A DNA stretch of 64,000 nucleotides, taken from positions 124,001-188,000 of the forward strand of contig NW_024468911.1 in NCBI RefSeq assembly GCF_011745365.1, written 5' to 3'. The notes under the pieces were generated by a model. The model was not told the origin of the DNA. It ran no database searches and saw only the letters and a list, made by a program, of their open reading frames with translations. The stretch is from Cryphonectria parasitica EP155 (taxonomy: Eukaryota > Ascomycota > Sordariomycetes > Diaporthales > Cryphonectriaceae). The stretch's first letter is position 1, and every line of letters starts with the position of its first letter. Shown here in pieces: positions 1 through 11,976 of this stretch. A program made the position numbers and the translations under genes.

Positions 1-208
1 AAAGCGTCCCACACCACCACAAGCCTCGTTTATGAGAAAAGATCGAGGTGTGCCCGAAGAAAAGATCCTTCGGAGGAGGTCTGTCCAATAAGTTGACAGC
101 GCAATACACCATCGAAAGCCTTAATCTTTGAGGAGAATGTCTCGCCCCGGGTCCGAAATCGTTCCGGTTTCCAGCTAGCTCTAACCAAAACGGCCTCCCA
201 GCAGCCTC

Positions 209-222
209 ATTGGAATATAAAG
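209..222 (+). promoter_or_regulatory. Core promoter of a decayed gene: ATTGG plus TATA box
   Basis: An inverted CCAAT box (ATTGG, 209-213) directly precedes a TATAAAG element at 216-222. A pyrimidine-rich leader follows, and the first good ATG is about 150 bp downstream at 375 in the context caccATG. The same ATTGG/TATAAAGG pairing occurs before the intact FAD oxidase gene at 27.8 kb. The downstream gene is broken, so this is probably a fossil promoter. Confidence 0.5.
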
Positions 223-374
223 GATCGTTGAGCTCAGGCTCCCTACTTGTCTGTTCTTCTGCTCTTGTGCATTTCTTGCTCAAATATCTTCACATCATCA
301 TAACAATTTCATTTCGAAACTCAATATCAACCCTGTCTATCCGGTTTCGGTCGGTCCTCGGTCCAGTGTACACC

Positions 375-686
375 ATGCCATCCGAGAAGTCTCGCGGCAA
401 GATGAAGGAAGGGCGAGACTCGGATGGATATTCCGGCTGGTCACATGTTGCGACTCGACAAGACTATAGTGATCGCTTCGAAAGGGATGAGAGTTACTAT
501 AGAAGCAATTAGAAAATCGATTCCGGCCCTAGCTCCTCAAGACAAGACCGTGTCAGCATCGGTAACAAGCCGGAGTGGACCAGGTCCGCTCATGAGACAC
601 AGAATACACGTTGAGGTCAGCTGTCACGACGCTTTGCTACTGGCCTCAAGCTAGCAGCGGAAGCTAATCTAATAATCAAGAAATAA
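375..686 (+). pseudogene. Small decayed reading frame with two in-frame stops
   Basis: From the ATG at 375 one frame stays open to the TAA at 684-686 except for TAG at 510-512 and TGA at 612-614. The composition looks protein-like and polar (Arg, Ser and Asp rich, ending in a Leu/Ala/Lys helix-like segment). TAG is one C-to-T step from CAG, and TGA one C-to-T step from CGA. That is the direction of change made by RIP or cytosine deamination. Read literally the first frame encodes only 45 residues. I do not recognise the family. Immediately downstream the DNA becomes AT-rich. Confidence 0.4.
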
Positions 687-1517
687 CCACATTTATATTT
701 CAGTGCTAATACTAAGATAGCAGTCAATATCTCGATATAAGGTGTCAATGTTAAGATCAGGCAGCTGGTTAAGGAATGTAGAAATAGCATAATGGTTATT
801 ATAATCTATCCAACTATAATGAGCAATGCAGTAATCTGAAGATACCTGAGTACACGAGAGGTTTGTGCTAACAAGAGCAGTGCCAAGTACAGGCCTTAAA
901 TAGGAAACAATATCTGAGTGCAAGTATTCACTGTCTTTGGAGCTATCAGAGTGCTTATATAACCTGATACTTAGAGTATTAACTGAAGGAATATATAATC
1001 ATATATTCTAGCTCTTTATCGCGACTCCGGGGATCTGGGGCAGATTCTCAGATTCGCCCTCGGTCATAACTCTAACCCTGGGTTATATAACCTTTCTGTG
1101 GTTCTGCAGCCAAGTGTTGAACTTTTGAGCTCTGCAGCCTCTATTCTGGGTAGCTTCCGTGCAACTGTTTCGTGACCTGCATGTTGTATGAGTTATAAGA
1201 GGAGATCCATCAGGGCTAGTGAACAATATTCTAAGCTCCTCAGTAGAGCAAGCTCCTGATACACGAGGGGGCATTCGTTATCAAGCAATATCTACAGTTG
1301 ACGTCTTTGTAGAAATAGGCGGTTATCTACAATGGAACGAGGTAGATATAGAGCATCTCACTGAATCGTTGTGTCTGAGACCGTTCCACGAGCCAAATGC
1401 GATGAGTTCTACATTAAGATCTATAAAGCGGTGAAAAGTTAAGGTGTACCTAAGATGAATCTAGAGTAAGTTCTGCCCTATACTGGGACCGTAGTGTTAC
1501 ATGTGTAGGCCTATTAA
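687..1517. other. AT-rich intergenic stretch
   Basis: This stretch of about 0.8 kb is AT-rich with TA-dense words up to about 1020. No open frame in it resembles a protein family. The short frames at 1083-1434 have no recognisable motif. The composition fits mutated repeat or gene debris, as in the two broken frames on either side. Confidence 0.4.
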
Positions 1518-1874
1518 ATATCTGACAAGAGCAAAGTATTTGGGTAGTCAGGGGCTGCCTCAGATTCTATCTTTGACTACCTAGATGCTTAGTCGGTAGT
1601 GGTCGGTGAGCAGTATCTTGTTCTGGACGACCTTGCTCAACTAGATAGTCAGATTTACTTTAGTTCTCTGGGAGAGATCTTGTAGAAGCTGGATCTCAAG
1701 ATTGTGGAGCGCATGAATTTGGTCGAGTTATACAACGGCACTATGGAAGAACCGCAGCAGGGTATGAGTGTACGTATGGGACAGGTACTTGTCGTTACGC
1801 ACAAACGGGATCCGGATGGCCGGGTGGGTACAACACAAGGGAGCCATATCAACGGCACCAACAGCAAGGTATAA
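1518..1874 (+). pseudogene. Decayed exon with three in-frame TAG stops
   Basis: One frame reads as plausible protein from 1518 to a terminal TAA at 1872-1874, broken only by TAG at 1545, 1590 and 1683. All three are one C-to-T change from CAG, in CpA context, the preferred RIP target. Recognisable stretches include YLVLDDLAQLDSQIYF and KLDLKIVERMNLVELYNG. The frame runs into AAG|GTATAAG, which looks like an intron donor, so this may be one exon of a larger lost gene. The family is unknown to me. Confidence 0.4.
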
Positions 1875-2785
1875 GACCCCTCTCTGCCCCTCTCGGCCCC
1901 TTTCATACGATCTAGATGCCCTTCGCCCCCCCCCCCCCCCCCCTTCCCCCGGGGAACAGGCCTAACGTGCAGCTACTTATCCACCTTTGCCTATTCTGAT
2001 ATCTCAGTTGTGTCCCATTAAACTAATAGAATCCGATATTTGCTCTATCCAGGGATGAAATAGCTACGTACGCACGCCTTTGCCAGGATATACTGAACGG
2101 GGATGTAGCGAGAGATTGAAAGACATTAACTTACCCGGCTAGTAACCAACCAACAACTCCTGCTACCCCCAATCAATATGCAGTTGGATGCAAGTTGGAT
2201 GCAAACAAGTTTGTAGAGGCCCGTTGCAACCATATTGTAGATCACATTACGTTTGTGTCCATACAACCGGCGTAGGCGACCTCAACTAAGTCCAAGGGGT
2301 CGTAGCTGTGCTTTTTGCTTAGACAATGCTGCAGTGTAATCTAATACACGGCCCTCGTTACCTCCACCGGAGGTCTTTTCTCCATCTCTGTGAGCAGTCT
2401 TTCAACACCTCATTATGCTAGCGGCTGGCTGCGTTGGCTTACTGAATCTGGAGGCCTGCTACGCAGGTGGGCCGCTGTGTTCGCAGTGTACTAAAATCTT
2501 ACCCCATCATAGTATCTATGCGGCATCAAATAATAAGGTTCATACGGTACTGTAACCGTGTGTCACACTTGGGGCCTAAACTTAAATGTGTATTAGCATG
2601 GCCGTTGGTGGCTTTAAAGAGATCGGCGATGAGAACTAACTCTCTCTGGAGTCCGAAGGCAATGCTGCCTAGAGCTGATTAAATAGATCAATGGGACCAA
2701 AAGTTCGTCGTCGTCATGTCAAAGCTATACACCAAGGACTCGTTACTCGGACATATTGCTCTCATTCTCGATACAAGTACTGATC
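1875..2785. other. Intergenic region with a poly-C run
   Basis: A homopolymer of about 18 C lies near 1928-1945, followed by non-coding sequence with no recognisable gene. The last part presumably carries the promoter of the hydrolase starting at 2786. The short open frame at 2467-2682 has no family signature. Confidence 0.35.
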
Positions 2786-3682
2786 ATGCCTACTACTACT
2801 GACATTGTTCTCGTTCCTGGTTACTGGGAAGGTCCCACGGTCTGGCGGGGCGTGGTCCCTGGGCTTGAGAAGGACGGGTTCAATGTTACGACCATCAAGC
2901 TCCTCAGCACTGGCACACCTGCCTCAGAGTCTCCTAAAAGTCCATCCATGGTACGCCGTGTTTTTTATATATTTCTTTACGCAACGAGATATCGTCGAGC
3001 CTTCCATCAACGCTCAGTTGCTAACCTGGGCTCCACAGTACGACGACATTGACGTTATTCGCAAAGCTATTGAAGAAATTGTGGACCAAGGTAAGAACGT
3101 TGTGCTGGTAGGGCACTCTGCCGGCGCTTTCTTAGGATCTCATGCCCTACAGAACCTCACTCCGAAAGCCCGCGAGGAGGGTGGCAAGCCGGGAGCGGGA
3201 GCCGTTGTCAAGTTGGCATTTATTGCAGGGGCACTTTTCCCGCCCGGGCACGAGCATGGGCCAGCTCCGTTCATGAACGTGCAGGTAAACGGAATGCCTG
3301 ATTTCCAATACATCTATCCCACTAGGATGCATACAATACTGACAAAACTATACAGGGAGACAAGTTATTCTGCAAGGCTCCTCGCGATCTCCTATTCAAT
3401 GACATTGTCAGCGACGAGGAGGCTCAATCAGAGGTGGAAAAGCTTTCCTTCCAGTCAGGCTTTGGCTGGGACAACACAATTCAATATGCGGGCTGGTTAG
3501 AAATCCCAAGTGCTTATCTGGTCTGCGAGAAGGATGCGTGTTTCCCTCCCCCGCTCCAAAGGCAGATTGCTGAAGGTGCAAAGAGCTCACCAATTGAATT
3601 TTGCGATGCTGGCCACATGGCGCCAATCACACAGTCCAAGGTCGTGGTAGACTTCATCGTTAGGACGGCTAAGTCTGTGTAA
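2786..3682 (+). CDS. Alpha/beta hydrolase (AB-hydrolase-6 type)
   Basis: Three exons (2786-2950, 3039-3284, 3356-3682) join in frame to 245 residues, a normal length for this single-domain family. The start is the ATG of MPTTTDIVLVPGYWEGPTVW, which carries the first strand and oxyanion-loop region. The nucleophile elbow is GHSAG near residue 80 (VVLVGHSAGAFLG). The acid region is LVCEKDACFP, and the catalytic His is in CDAGHMAPI near the C-terminus, so the Ser-Asp/Glu-His triad is intact. There is no signal peptide, so it is probably cytosolic. Members hydrolyse esters, amides or lactones, often of small aromatic or polyketide compounds; the substrate cannot be told. It stands alone between decayed sequences. 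The splice sites are standard (GTACGC, GTAAAC donors; CAG acceptors). Confidence 0.85.
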
Positions 3683-4283
3683 GTAGCCTAATCATTGGCC
3701 TGACTGCCAAAGACTTCAGAGAAAAAGAATGCGCAGTTATATAGGTGGGCAATGCAGGCGCGCATAGCATCTGGGATCCCTCGCCAGGAGACCGAAAGTT
3801 ATTTTACAACTAGAGCAATGAGATGGTTCTCAAGCTTGTGCCCCTGCTCTTGCTCAGTGGCTACGTCGATCCATGAGCGTAGAAAAGTGATTGTCTCGCG
3901 TTGTCAAGCTTGTAGGCATGATTACCACTGTACTGTAAGTAGATTGACGTATTAGTTCCTGAAAAGTAAGCCTCCTTTGACAGTTATAAGCGCTTATTAT
4001 GGGGTCGATGTAATAAGCAAACCCGCAACTAGCACTGTAGTAACCTGATGAAATTTGGGATAAGCTCTGACCATGGACAAGCAGAAGGCGGATTGTAATG
4101 AGGCTTTCCCCTGGAGTGCGAATATCTGCAGTAAGGGTAATTATTGAATTTGTGGGCAGGGATGCATTGAGGCTTCCAAGCCCCCGAAACAGGGGTGAAA
4201 TTTTATAGGGTATAGAACGGAGTACATGATGTGTTTATGGAAGAAAAGCGTACGGAGTACATGTGATCGATTCGAGTTTGGGG
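3683..4283. other. Intergenic region, nothing recognised
   Basis: About 600 bp between the hydrolase and the relic adenylation gene. I see no reading frame with family motifs. The word cgtacggagtacatg occurs near 4249-4263, and a related gtacatgatg near 4223, both close to the TATA box of the next locus. Confidence 0.3.
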
Positions 4284-4290
4284 TATAAAA
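4284..4290 (+). promoter_or_regulatory. TATA box upstream of the relic adenylation gene
   Basis: TATAAAA lies about 100 bp before the ATG at 4391. The promoter architecture appears preserved although the coding region behind it is broken. Confidence 0.45.
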
Positions 4291-4390
4291 ACTAGTGGTT
4301 TTCCGGTCTGGAATTGACGAGAGAAACTAAACTGCACTTCCCTTTGATATCCTGATCCCATCCCTTACTCAAAATTTTGCACAACCGAAG

Positions 4391-5939
4391 ATGTCTCACA
4401 AATATGTTCAGGATTTCTTTCACGTTGTCATCGCTAAGCATGCGAAGGAAACACCTTGCCGTACATTCATGTCCATCTCCAGGACAACGGACATGAAGGA
4501 CGGATTTCAAGACATTTTATATGGTCGGTTGTCCAAGTCGTGGATCGCTGTGCTTTCTGGCTCGAAAGGACTGTAGGGGAAGCACAGAACTATCTCGCTC
4601 GAACCCAAGGTCATCTCTGCCAGCCTGCCTGCCACGCCATGACCTCTGCGGCATACTATCGATCTTGGCTGCGGCCAAGATTGGCAGACAGGTAAGACAT
4701 GAAATTCAATGGTCGTGGGTAAGCCTGCTGATGTGACAAAGATGTATTAGATTCGGCCTTTCGGAGAGACAGACTATATTCTCCAGGCTCTCACAGGAAT
4801 GGACTGCGATACCTTCCTCAAGCCTGACCCATGCCCCAAGGCAGTGGAGAATGTTCTCATACAACGCCCGATGCGAACCTTCGATCTGCCTCATATCGAA
4901 GCCTGGCTCAGCCCTCACCACCATCCCGACGCATCTCCCTATCCTTATGATCTTCCGGAAGACACTATCCAAGCTGCGTATCAGCCCATCTCGATCTTCC
5001 AGATATCAAGCCTGACTACCGCTCCGAAACCCATTGTTGTACGGCCAGGGTCGGCATCCAAGCATGGTACCTACCAGCAGCTGCTCGAATTGGGGCAGCA
5101 GCCTTGGTTTTGCGCCCACATAACTGACCACCGTGTCTTGTTTGCTTTTAGCGACTATCAGTATGCAGGTCTCATTTTCCATGTGACCTGCGCTGTCTAC
5201 TTCGACTACATCATAGTCACTGCTCCTAAGGTTTATGACTGGTCCGCTGAGACCATGGCAGCCGCCACGGAAATATACAGTCGTGTTTTGTATACCCTGA
5301 GGTTTGCGTCGACTTCTGACTTGATGAGAACCAGCATCGGCTTCCCACGCTTCGCCCATTGAACTTGCTTGTGTAAGCTGGCTCAGGCATTCCGTTATGG
5401 GTAGGCAACATGCTTGACCAGTACACCTGGGTTGGTCAGATCACTGGAGCATCGGAGGTATCCATTTTATCACAGGAACTTCTTCGTAAGAAGGAGGATT
5501 GGCCATATCTTCGTCTACACCGCCATCCAGTGTCGAGTTTCGTCCGCATGTCGCTGTCAATCGCGCATATCATCTGGTGGTAGTGCGTCAAAAGAAGTTG
5601 GAGGACTGGCAACCCGCTTCTAACAATTTTCCCGAGCTGGCGGAGTATGAGATGGGAGATTTGTTTGAGCGTCATGGAAAAGGAGCGGACCTTTGGCTCT
5701 TCGTAGGGCTGATTGTGGAGCTCTTCATTCTGCCAGATGGACGAGTCCTCAACGCGGCTCCTATCAAAACTGATATTGCCGAGAATCCAGCTATGCTCCT
5801 TGCTATGGTGTGTGGATTGAGCACTACTGGCAAGCTGATGGTCTTGCTTTCTCCTCGAAAGTCACCACTTCTAGAGAGCGAAAGTTCTTCAGAGCTCGTT
5901 GATCGCGTCTGGCCTTCCGTCGAGCGAAGTTTATCATAA
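4391..5939 (+). pseudogene. Relic of an NRPS-like adenylate-forming (reductase) gene
   Basis: Pieces in different frames line up in order with the N-terminal adenylation domain of fungal NRPS-like/carboxylate-reductase enzymes. The opening block is at 4391-4530. The block VVDRCAFWLERTVGEA is in another frame at about 4533-4600. A third frame carries AYLPRHDL/ILAAAKIGRQ-type sequence to about 4690, and PMRTFDLPHIEAWL follows near 4870. The core A3 motif (normally TSGSTG..KP) has become FQISSLTTAPKP. The block FHVTCAVYFDY and, after a shift, LLRKKEDWPYLRLH follow, then LVVVRQKKLEDWQP, FPELAEYEMGDLF and LPDGRVLNAAPI. The normal GRADDI-type motif reads GLIVEL. No carrier, thioesterase or reductase domain follows. 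At least three frameshifts plus a lost AMP-binding core make it non-functional. Confidence 0.75.
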
Positions 5940-6258
5940 AGGGCCTTAAGTGGGCCATAGCATTATTTCTATAATGTCAATCAGAAGAAAACGTTCGCGC
6001 TGCATTACGGCAGGCTGGAGGAACAGTTTGGTGAGCCAACTCTGAGCAACCCCCATGTCCCCGCAAGTCAATAATTTGAAGAAGAGGGACTTCGAACATA
6101 CACGCATAAATTACTCAACTATAGATCCGGGATGATCTGTCATAGATCATGATCGAATGCTTCAATATGCCAGGTGTAGAGCACATAGCAAGTAGTATAG
6201 CTCACAATCTCTTGACTTGTTTCGTGCTGTTGCGGAAATTGTGACATTAGTCTAGCTA

Positions 6259-9200
6259 TTATGTAATCTTTGAAACAAAACCTTTCGTTAAAACCATATT
6301 GCTAATGCGTTCAAGCTTCTCTGACTCTCCGGAGTCGCTGAATCTCACCCCTCTCGAGATTTGAGAGGTATTCAGTTTGAACCACACTTGCAAGTATTTG
6401 TTAGGGGTGAGGTCCAGGTTATCCAGTGCTGCTTTCATCTTCACGTGTTCCTGCAGCTGTTGGACCATGTCTTCGGTGACTCCTAGCTTGTGCTGTTCTG
6501 GCGCGCTGGCCGTGTGCATAGCCGCCATCTTGACGCACGTGAGAACCATGGCCGCCAGTCCAGCTGCAAGTGCTGTGGCTACTGATGAGCCTGTGTCAGA
6601 TTTCATCTCCTCCATCTTCTCCTTCAGCAGCCTGCCGCGGCCGTGACCAGGTCGCCGCTTTACGACATCCACGCCGGGCAGGATGTAGTCCAACTTCTCA
6701 ACAGGGCCTGCCCACGAGAATGGGGTACCGTCAGCACTGGCCGCACCGATGCGGAACACGTGATCACGGTTACCAGAGGCTGGTAATGTCTCCTCGACAA
6801 ACTGGCCTCCATCACTGGATGAACAGAACATGAGAACTTTGGCATCGTGAGCAGCCTGTACGGCGCTCTGCAAGTCCTTCATATCATCGCTGGGTTTCGC
6901 CAGATCCATAGCAACGGTCCAGGACATGGAGATGATATTAACTTTTTTATCAATAGCTGCGCGGATAGCCTAGATCATGCAGGTGTATATGTTTAGTAAT
7001 GGGTACCGGATCACTGCCTTCTGATACAAAGGCAGAGAAAGTCGGACTGCCATCAAGGAGCGCTTACCTCTGCAGCACTGCGTGTCACAAACCGGCTCTG
7101 GCCTTCACGATTCCTGTGTGTCTCAATCCGGATGATGTATAGTTTTGCCATCGGACAAACACGAAAGATGAGGTTTGCCATGACCGTGCCGTGACCGCCT
7201 TCGCTGTGGTGGTACGAATGTACACGCTGGCTGGTCTTGGGGTCGTTTTCACCAATAAGATCGAAACTCAAGGACTTGCCCTCGTACAGCCGGTCCTGGA
7301 ACGATGGGTCGACGAGGTCCACGCCGTCGTCGATCAGGGCCACAGTTACCGGTGAAGCTAGTTGCTGTGCCCCCTTCAGTTTCTTCGCATACTCCCATGT
7401 GCTGTTTAGATCCTGTGCAAAGTTGTCCATACTGTCCAGCCATTGATGGTCGCGGTCCTCGCCCAAACCGCGTGATTTTGACGCCGAGCCATCACCTCCG
7501 CGACCGCTGGTCGAGTAGAATCCATCTCGAGAGACGTTGGACTTGACGTTGATCTTTCGGGACTTCAAAATACTCGACCCAGGTTGGGTACCATCCGTTT
7601 CATCTCTTCCCATTGATGGTGATGATGTCTCTCCTGAGTTGAGTCTTTTCTTAAATGCACTTAAGCTCTTTTTTGTCCGTTCTTCACTCTCGAGATTCTA
7701 GCAAACATGCACAAGTCAGCATGTACGTATGGACGAGACCAAAAACTCTATCCTTTCGGTTCTGAGAAAAAGTGGAGGACAGGCTTACCAGCTCGTGAAC
7801 AAGCTCTATATATAGAGTGCTGAGATTCTCCAGCTTAGGGAGACCATCAGGCTCACCCCAGCCCCGAAGAGTGGCGTTACTGCCGCTCCACCGGAGTTTA
7901 AGCTCGCGGATCTCACTGCTAGCGGTGCGAATGGTTATTGGGTCCAGATCAGTCTTGAGCCAGTGAAGTTCCTCTACGTGGAAGTCTCGAAGGGCTTCTA
8001 TGATAGCCTCATCGCTATGCGCTGGCTGCTGAGAGTCATCCACAATAACTTTCATGATCCGAGTTACCTTCTTGTCCTTGCGCAGCCAGTTGAAGAACTG
8101 AACCATGTCCTATTTTTTTTTCACGATTGATTAGCATTTACCGGCACGTATATAGAGAGAATAAAATCTTACCCTTCGTCCGGCTCCTAGTGATCTCCGG
8201 GAGATGCTTGTGTCGTCGACTTTCTCCTCGACTTTGACAGAAGGGAAGGCCACGTATTGCAAGACTGGGTCGAACTTGACATGCTCGAAGGTCTTTTTGA
8301 ACATCCTCATCATGACGCTTGGCGGGCCCGCGAAGTCGAAGTATAGTTGCACATCTGACGGGATTCCGGTCTCAGATCAGTATTCCACGCTGCTACCATG
8401 CCCACGGTATGTGTTGTCGCTCACCATTTGGGTTCTTGCCATAGAGAATTCGGCTGGTCTCTTCAGGCGACCGCTTCCGCATACAGTTCAGCTTGATATC
8501 CATTTGGATCTCGGCTGATCTGGCCTCGAGCTTGACGGGGTCCTGAAGTCGCCTCCTCTTGCTCTCCTCCTTCTCCTCTTTGGACCTCTTCTTTCTCTTG
8601 TTCTCCTGTAGCGCCTTTTTGACCTTATCCTCTTCTATTTTGCGCTGATCTTCCCTTCTCATATCTGTCCGCTTCCTTTCCTCCTCTTTTTGCAGCTCAA
8701 TCTCACGCCGTCGCGTCTGAGAGTTGTTCCGAGAGGCAGCCTTTTGCTCATTCTCGGGAAAATGATCCGTACGTGTCCGGGAGATTCCAGTCATCGGGAG
8801 GTCATACTCACGACGGGCACTCTGGTTTGGTCGGACCATCCCTTGCGTGAGGACCTTGGGGTCATCCTTTTGGGCGTTGTACGCCAAGGTGGTAGGGCCT
8901 TCTCTGCTTGGCGCATCCGGTTTGGCTACGGTCCTACCACTTCTGGACTGCTGTTTTTCGGCACTTTTTGGATCTTTGGGGGGAGCAGGACTTCTCGTGT
9001 CGTCCGTCTCCTTGGGTCGATCTCCGTGCTTGTCAAGACCTGTCTTGAGCTCGAGCTTCTCCGAGGGATCTGTCCCTCGTTTTTCGGCAGCTTCTTCCTC
9101 GCTCTTCTGCCTCGCGAGCTCAAATTCTAACTTGAGATTGAATTGCTTACGTGTCTCCTGTTATTAAGTCAGTATGACCTTGAGATTCGGGACGGTGAGA

Positions 9201-10108
9201 TGGCCATTGGTTCTGAGATTTGGGAAACGCTTGTAAGAAGACAAATTTGCTTTCTCGGGGGAGCTTACCACGTGATGCACAAATACAGAACGTTTCGCAT
9301 GATCCTCCAGAGTGAGCGAATCATTGGCCATTTGTAAAAGCATTTGCACCGTCTGTGCCCTCTTTGATATGCCGCAATCCTCGTATTTGACAGCGTGATG
9401 TAGCACCGTGCGACCTTGATTGTCTTGAATCGACAAGACATCTTCAGTTGCCATCGACACTAAAGCTTGGATTGCTGATTCTCTGAGATTGTTTCTGATG
9501 GCAAAATGCAGGCACGTCTCGCCTTCAGCCAGCTTACACAACACTCTCCTCATGACGTCTTTTTTTTCTTTGGTCACTGCCAGCCTCTGAAAACCCTTGA
9601 TCATAGCCGAGACCATCCGTGGCTTATCCTGTTGTACGGCAAGGAACACTGGACCTAGAGGAGCACGAATGCTATCCTGTCCCTCAACTTCGTCAAGAAG
9701 CGGGTAGTAATGCTCCACGATGGCCGCGAGCGCATGTCCAATATGATCGTATTTGTCCGCCCCATTTCTGACGATCTGGTGTAGGATGTTGCCCTTCATA
9801 TTGTTCTTCACATGTTTGTCGAGGACTCCCGTGTACACATTTGAGAATTCTGCATATCCTTCGGCGGTGGTGAAGTCGTACTTAGGTACCTTCGCTATGC
9901 ATTCGTCGAGGGCTTGGTCCAGTCTCGATTCTATCTGCTTTTCGTTGTCGTTATCCTCATCCTCATCCTCATCCTCATCATCATCTTCTTCTTCTGAGTC
10001 TGACGACGAGCCGTTCTTGGCGTCATCATCATCATCATCTGTTGTCTGTGAGGCGAAAGCCTTATTCTGGGCAAATTCGGGCCCGTCGATGGGGGACAGT
10101 TCCGTCAT
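6259..10108 (-). CDS. Ankyrin / coiled-coil / subtilisin-like (S8) serine protease
   Basis: Six exons (10108-9269, 9157-8425, 8354-8173, 8109-7789, 7697-7068, 6969-6259) join in frame to about 1138 residues. Order: acidic Asp/Glu tract (about 24-55), two ankyrin-like repeats (GETCLHFAIRNN near 196, GRTVLHHAVKYE near 232), a Lys/Glu/Arg-rich coiled coil (about 418-488), then a C-terminal peptidase S8 domain. The triad is visible: Asp in VTVALIDDGVD (about 815), His in GGHGTVMANL (about 861), Ser in TGSSVATALAAG (about 1031). No signal peptide or propeptide is seen, so it is probably intracellular. Such multidomain S8 proteins occur in fungal NLR and incompatibility repertoires; the Podospora protease HET-Q2 activates a gasdermin-like partner. 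An upstream in-frame ATG at 10171 is possible; 10108 was chosen because MTELSPIDG starts the acidic domain. Confidence 0.8.
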
Positions 10109-10830
10109 ATTTCCTGAGATGCTCACTGTGGCTGAAGTTTCGCAGGCACAAGTGTAGTTTGAGAGATGCAAGAGAGGGGCATCCCAAGATTTGGATCTCA
10201 GCCTCTTCCAAGTGACCTGATGACTGTGTTCTCTGGCGCGATATCACACACCAACATTGAGGCAGCATGAGCGGGGCCTTTGACAGTGCGAATCCCACGC
10301 CATACACATTGCGCACGCAGACCAGGATCTTGATCCACCTCAGATGCACGAGGAGATGACAAGCTGACAATCACGCCTCAAGCATCCAATGATTGCAAAG
10401 AAATGATTGATACGGGCTTAGAGTTTTGAAGGCTGAGGCGTGGGATATCGGTGGATCAACACCTGATCAGTACAGCCTCCGGGCTTGTTGAAGTGCCATT
10501 CAATTTTGGACCCCGAAGGGCGAGCACCTACTGATGACGGAACAAATGCCTCAAGCATAAAACAATTGGAAGGATTGTTCAATACCGATGGACGTTAAAA
10601 TGAGTGTCTGTCCACAGTCTGCTTCAGTGGAATGTTCTCCTGTATCCGCTTTCGAGGTGCTTCTTTTCGGTGTACAATGACGCAACTTTTTCTTTCTTTC
10701 CTAGGCATCCTAGCAACGCATCTTTGAAGCAATCCATCTTCGCCCTGGACGGGTGCATCGAAAGTCGGTCCTTCACTTTGTATCATGCCAATCATATGCC
10801 CCTAGTCAACACGATCATCAAGTTGTATCG

Positions 10831-11976
10831 TCACTCATTCTTGATTGCCTTGTCGCGAATACGCAGAAAAGTCACGTCGCCGACCGCTTCGACATCAAAA
10901 CTACCCATCGCGTTTCCGTCCATGTGCTTTACGGCTTTCAGCGTTATGTCCCTCTCCACCTTGACCTGTGGGTTGAACAGCACAGGATCGTCGATCACTT
11001 TCGACGCAAAGAAATCTTCAAGCCTGTGTCTCAAGTCTGCTTGAACATTGAATGTCGTCTCACACTTGAATGGCAAGTTGTCCTCCCTCTTCAGCAGTAC
11101 CGCAGCGCGAAACGCTACCGGCACGCCGGTTTTCAGGGTGTCATTCTCGAGAAGGACCCAGTTCGCCTGGTCGTCTGGCCCGAACTCGTAGTTGCGCCTG
11201 TACTTGTTGCCCACGACTGTCGTATACGTCTTCTTATCTCGTGTCACAGTCCGCTCCCACTTGAGTGTGCTTGATAGTTCAGCGAATTGAGCCCCCGTCA
11301 GCCCAGCTGTCCCCTCCACGCCCTTGGTGGTCGACTCAGAGTTCTTCTCCTCGGCGAGGCTAAATGACCCATCAAATGAGATGGCGTGTACGGCAGGTCG
11401 CGAGTACGGGTCCTCGTCATTGGCGCCAAAGAAGCTGAAGGTCATTTCGACACGTGAGATGCGCCGTGACCGCTTCTTTACGTCGAAGCGGAAGAGGAAG
11501 ACCACAAGCGTCGCGTAGTCGTCGCTGTCAGGAGCCCACTTGCCATGAACGACGTCGATCATGTTGCAGCGGAAGCTGATGGCACCCTTGCGTTGGCTGA
11601 TATCTTGACGGTGCCATTGACGCCCCTGGCGCGGGTCATTCCTGGTATGCTATTGTCGGCGTTAGAAAAGAGATCTTAGCTTCGCAGCATATTGCTATCC
11701 CGAATCACGTGTTTCGAATCTACCAGCCAGGATTGAAGGATAGTAACATCGCCATAAGTGGGTTGACAGAGATAATTAACTTACATATCCGCTCCCTTCA
11801 TCAGCAGCTGGCTGAAGACTAATTTCGTAGGCTGACCCTTCCGGTTCTATATCGAAATCATCGTCAGACGCAGAGCTGTCCTCTGCCATGTCCTCCAGAC
11901 GCTGCCCTGCATCTTCAAGTCCAGTGTAAATTTCGTCCATTCCTTTTTTGTTCTCGAGAACTGGTCTAGTGGTCAT
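10831..11976 (-). CDS. Strand-rich protein of unknown function, beside the S8 protease
   Basis: Two exons (11976-11785, 11649-10831) give 336 residues. The acceptor at 11650 (AATAG|CAT) is preferred over a nearby CAG because it alone keeps frame. The first 70 residues are acidic and low in complexity. The rest looks rich in beta strands (for example DDYATLVVFLFRFD, RISRVEMTFSFFGAN, ANWVLLENDTLKTGVP), with one clear helical patch near DLRHRLEDFF. No transmembrane segment or signal peptide is obvious and I recognise no named domain. It lies about 720 bp upstream of the S8 protease on the same strand and is divergent from the large ankyrin gene, sharing a region of about 560 bp. A role as protease substrate or regulator is only inferred from position. 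Its intact frame and regular splice sites argue for a living gene. Confidence 0.7.

Noticed and set aside
3285..3355. Read-through of the second intron in the alpha/beta hydrolase
   Set aside because: Read-through shifts away from the frame holding the catalytic acid and His; splicing restores it exactly.
9753..10157. Ser-rich plus-strand frame
   Set aside because: Complement of the Asp/Glu-rich head of the S8 protease gene.
10831..11976. Calling the strand-rich protein a gasdermin
   Set aside because: Only its position beside an S8 protease suggests this; no gasdermin motif can be identified by eye, so it stays of unknown function.
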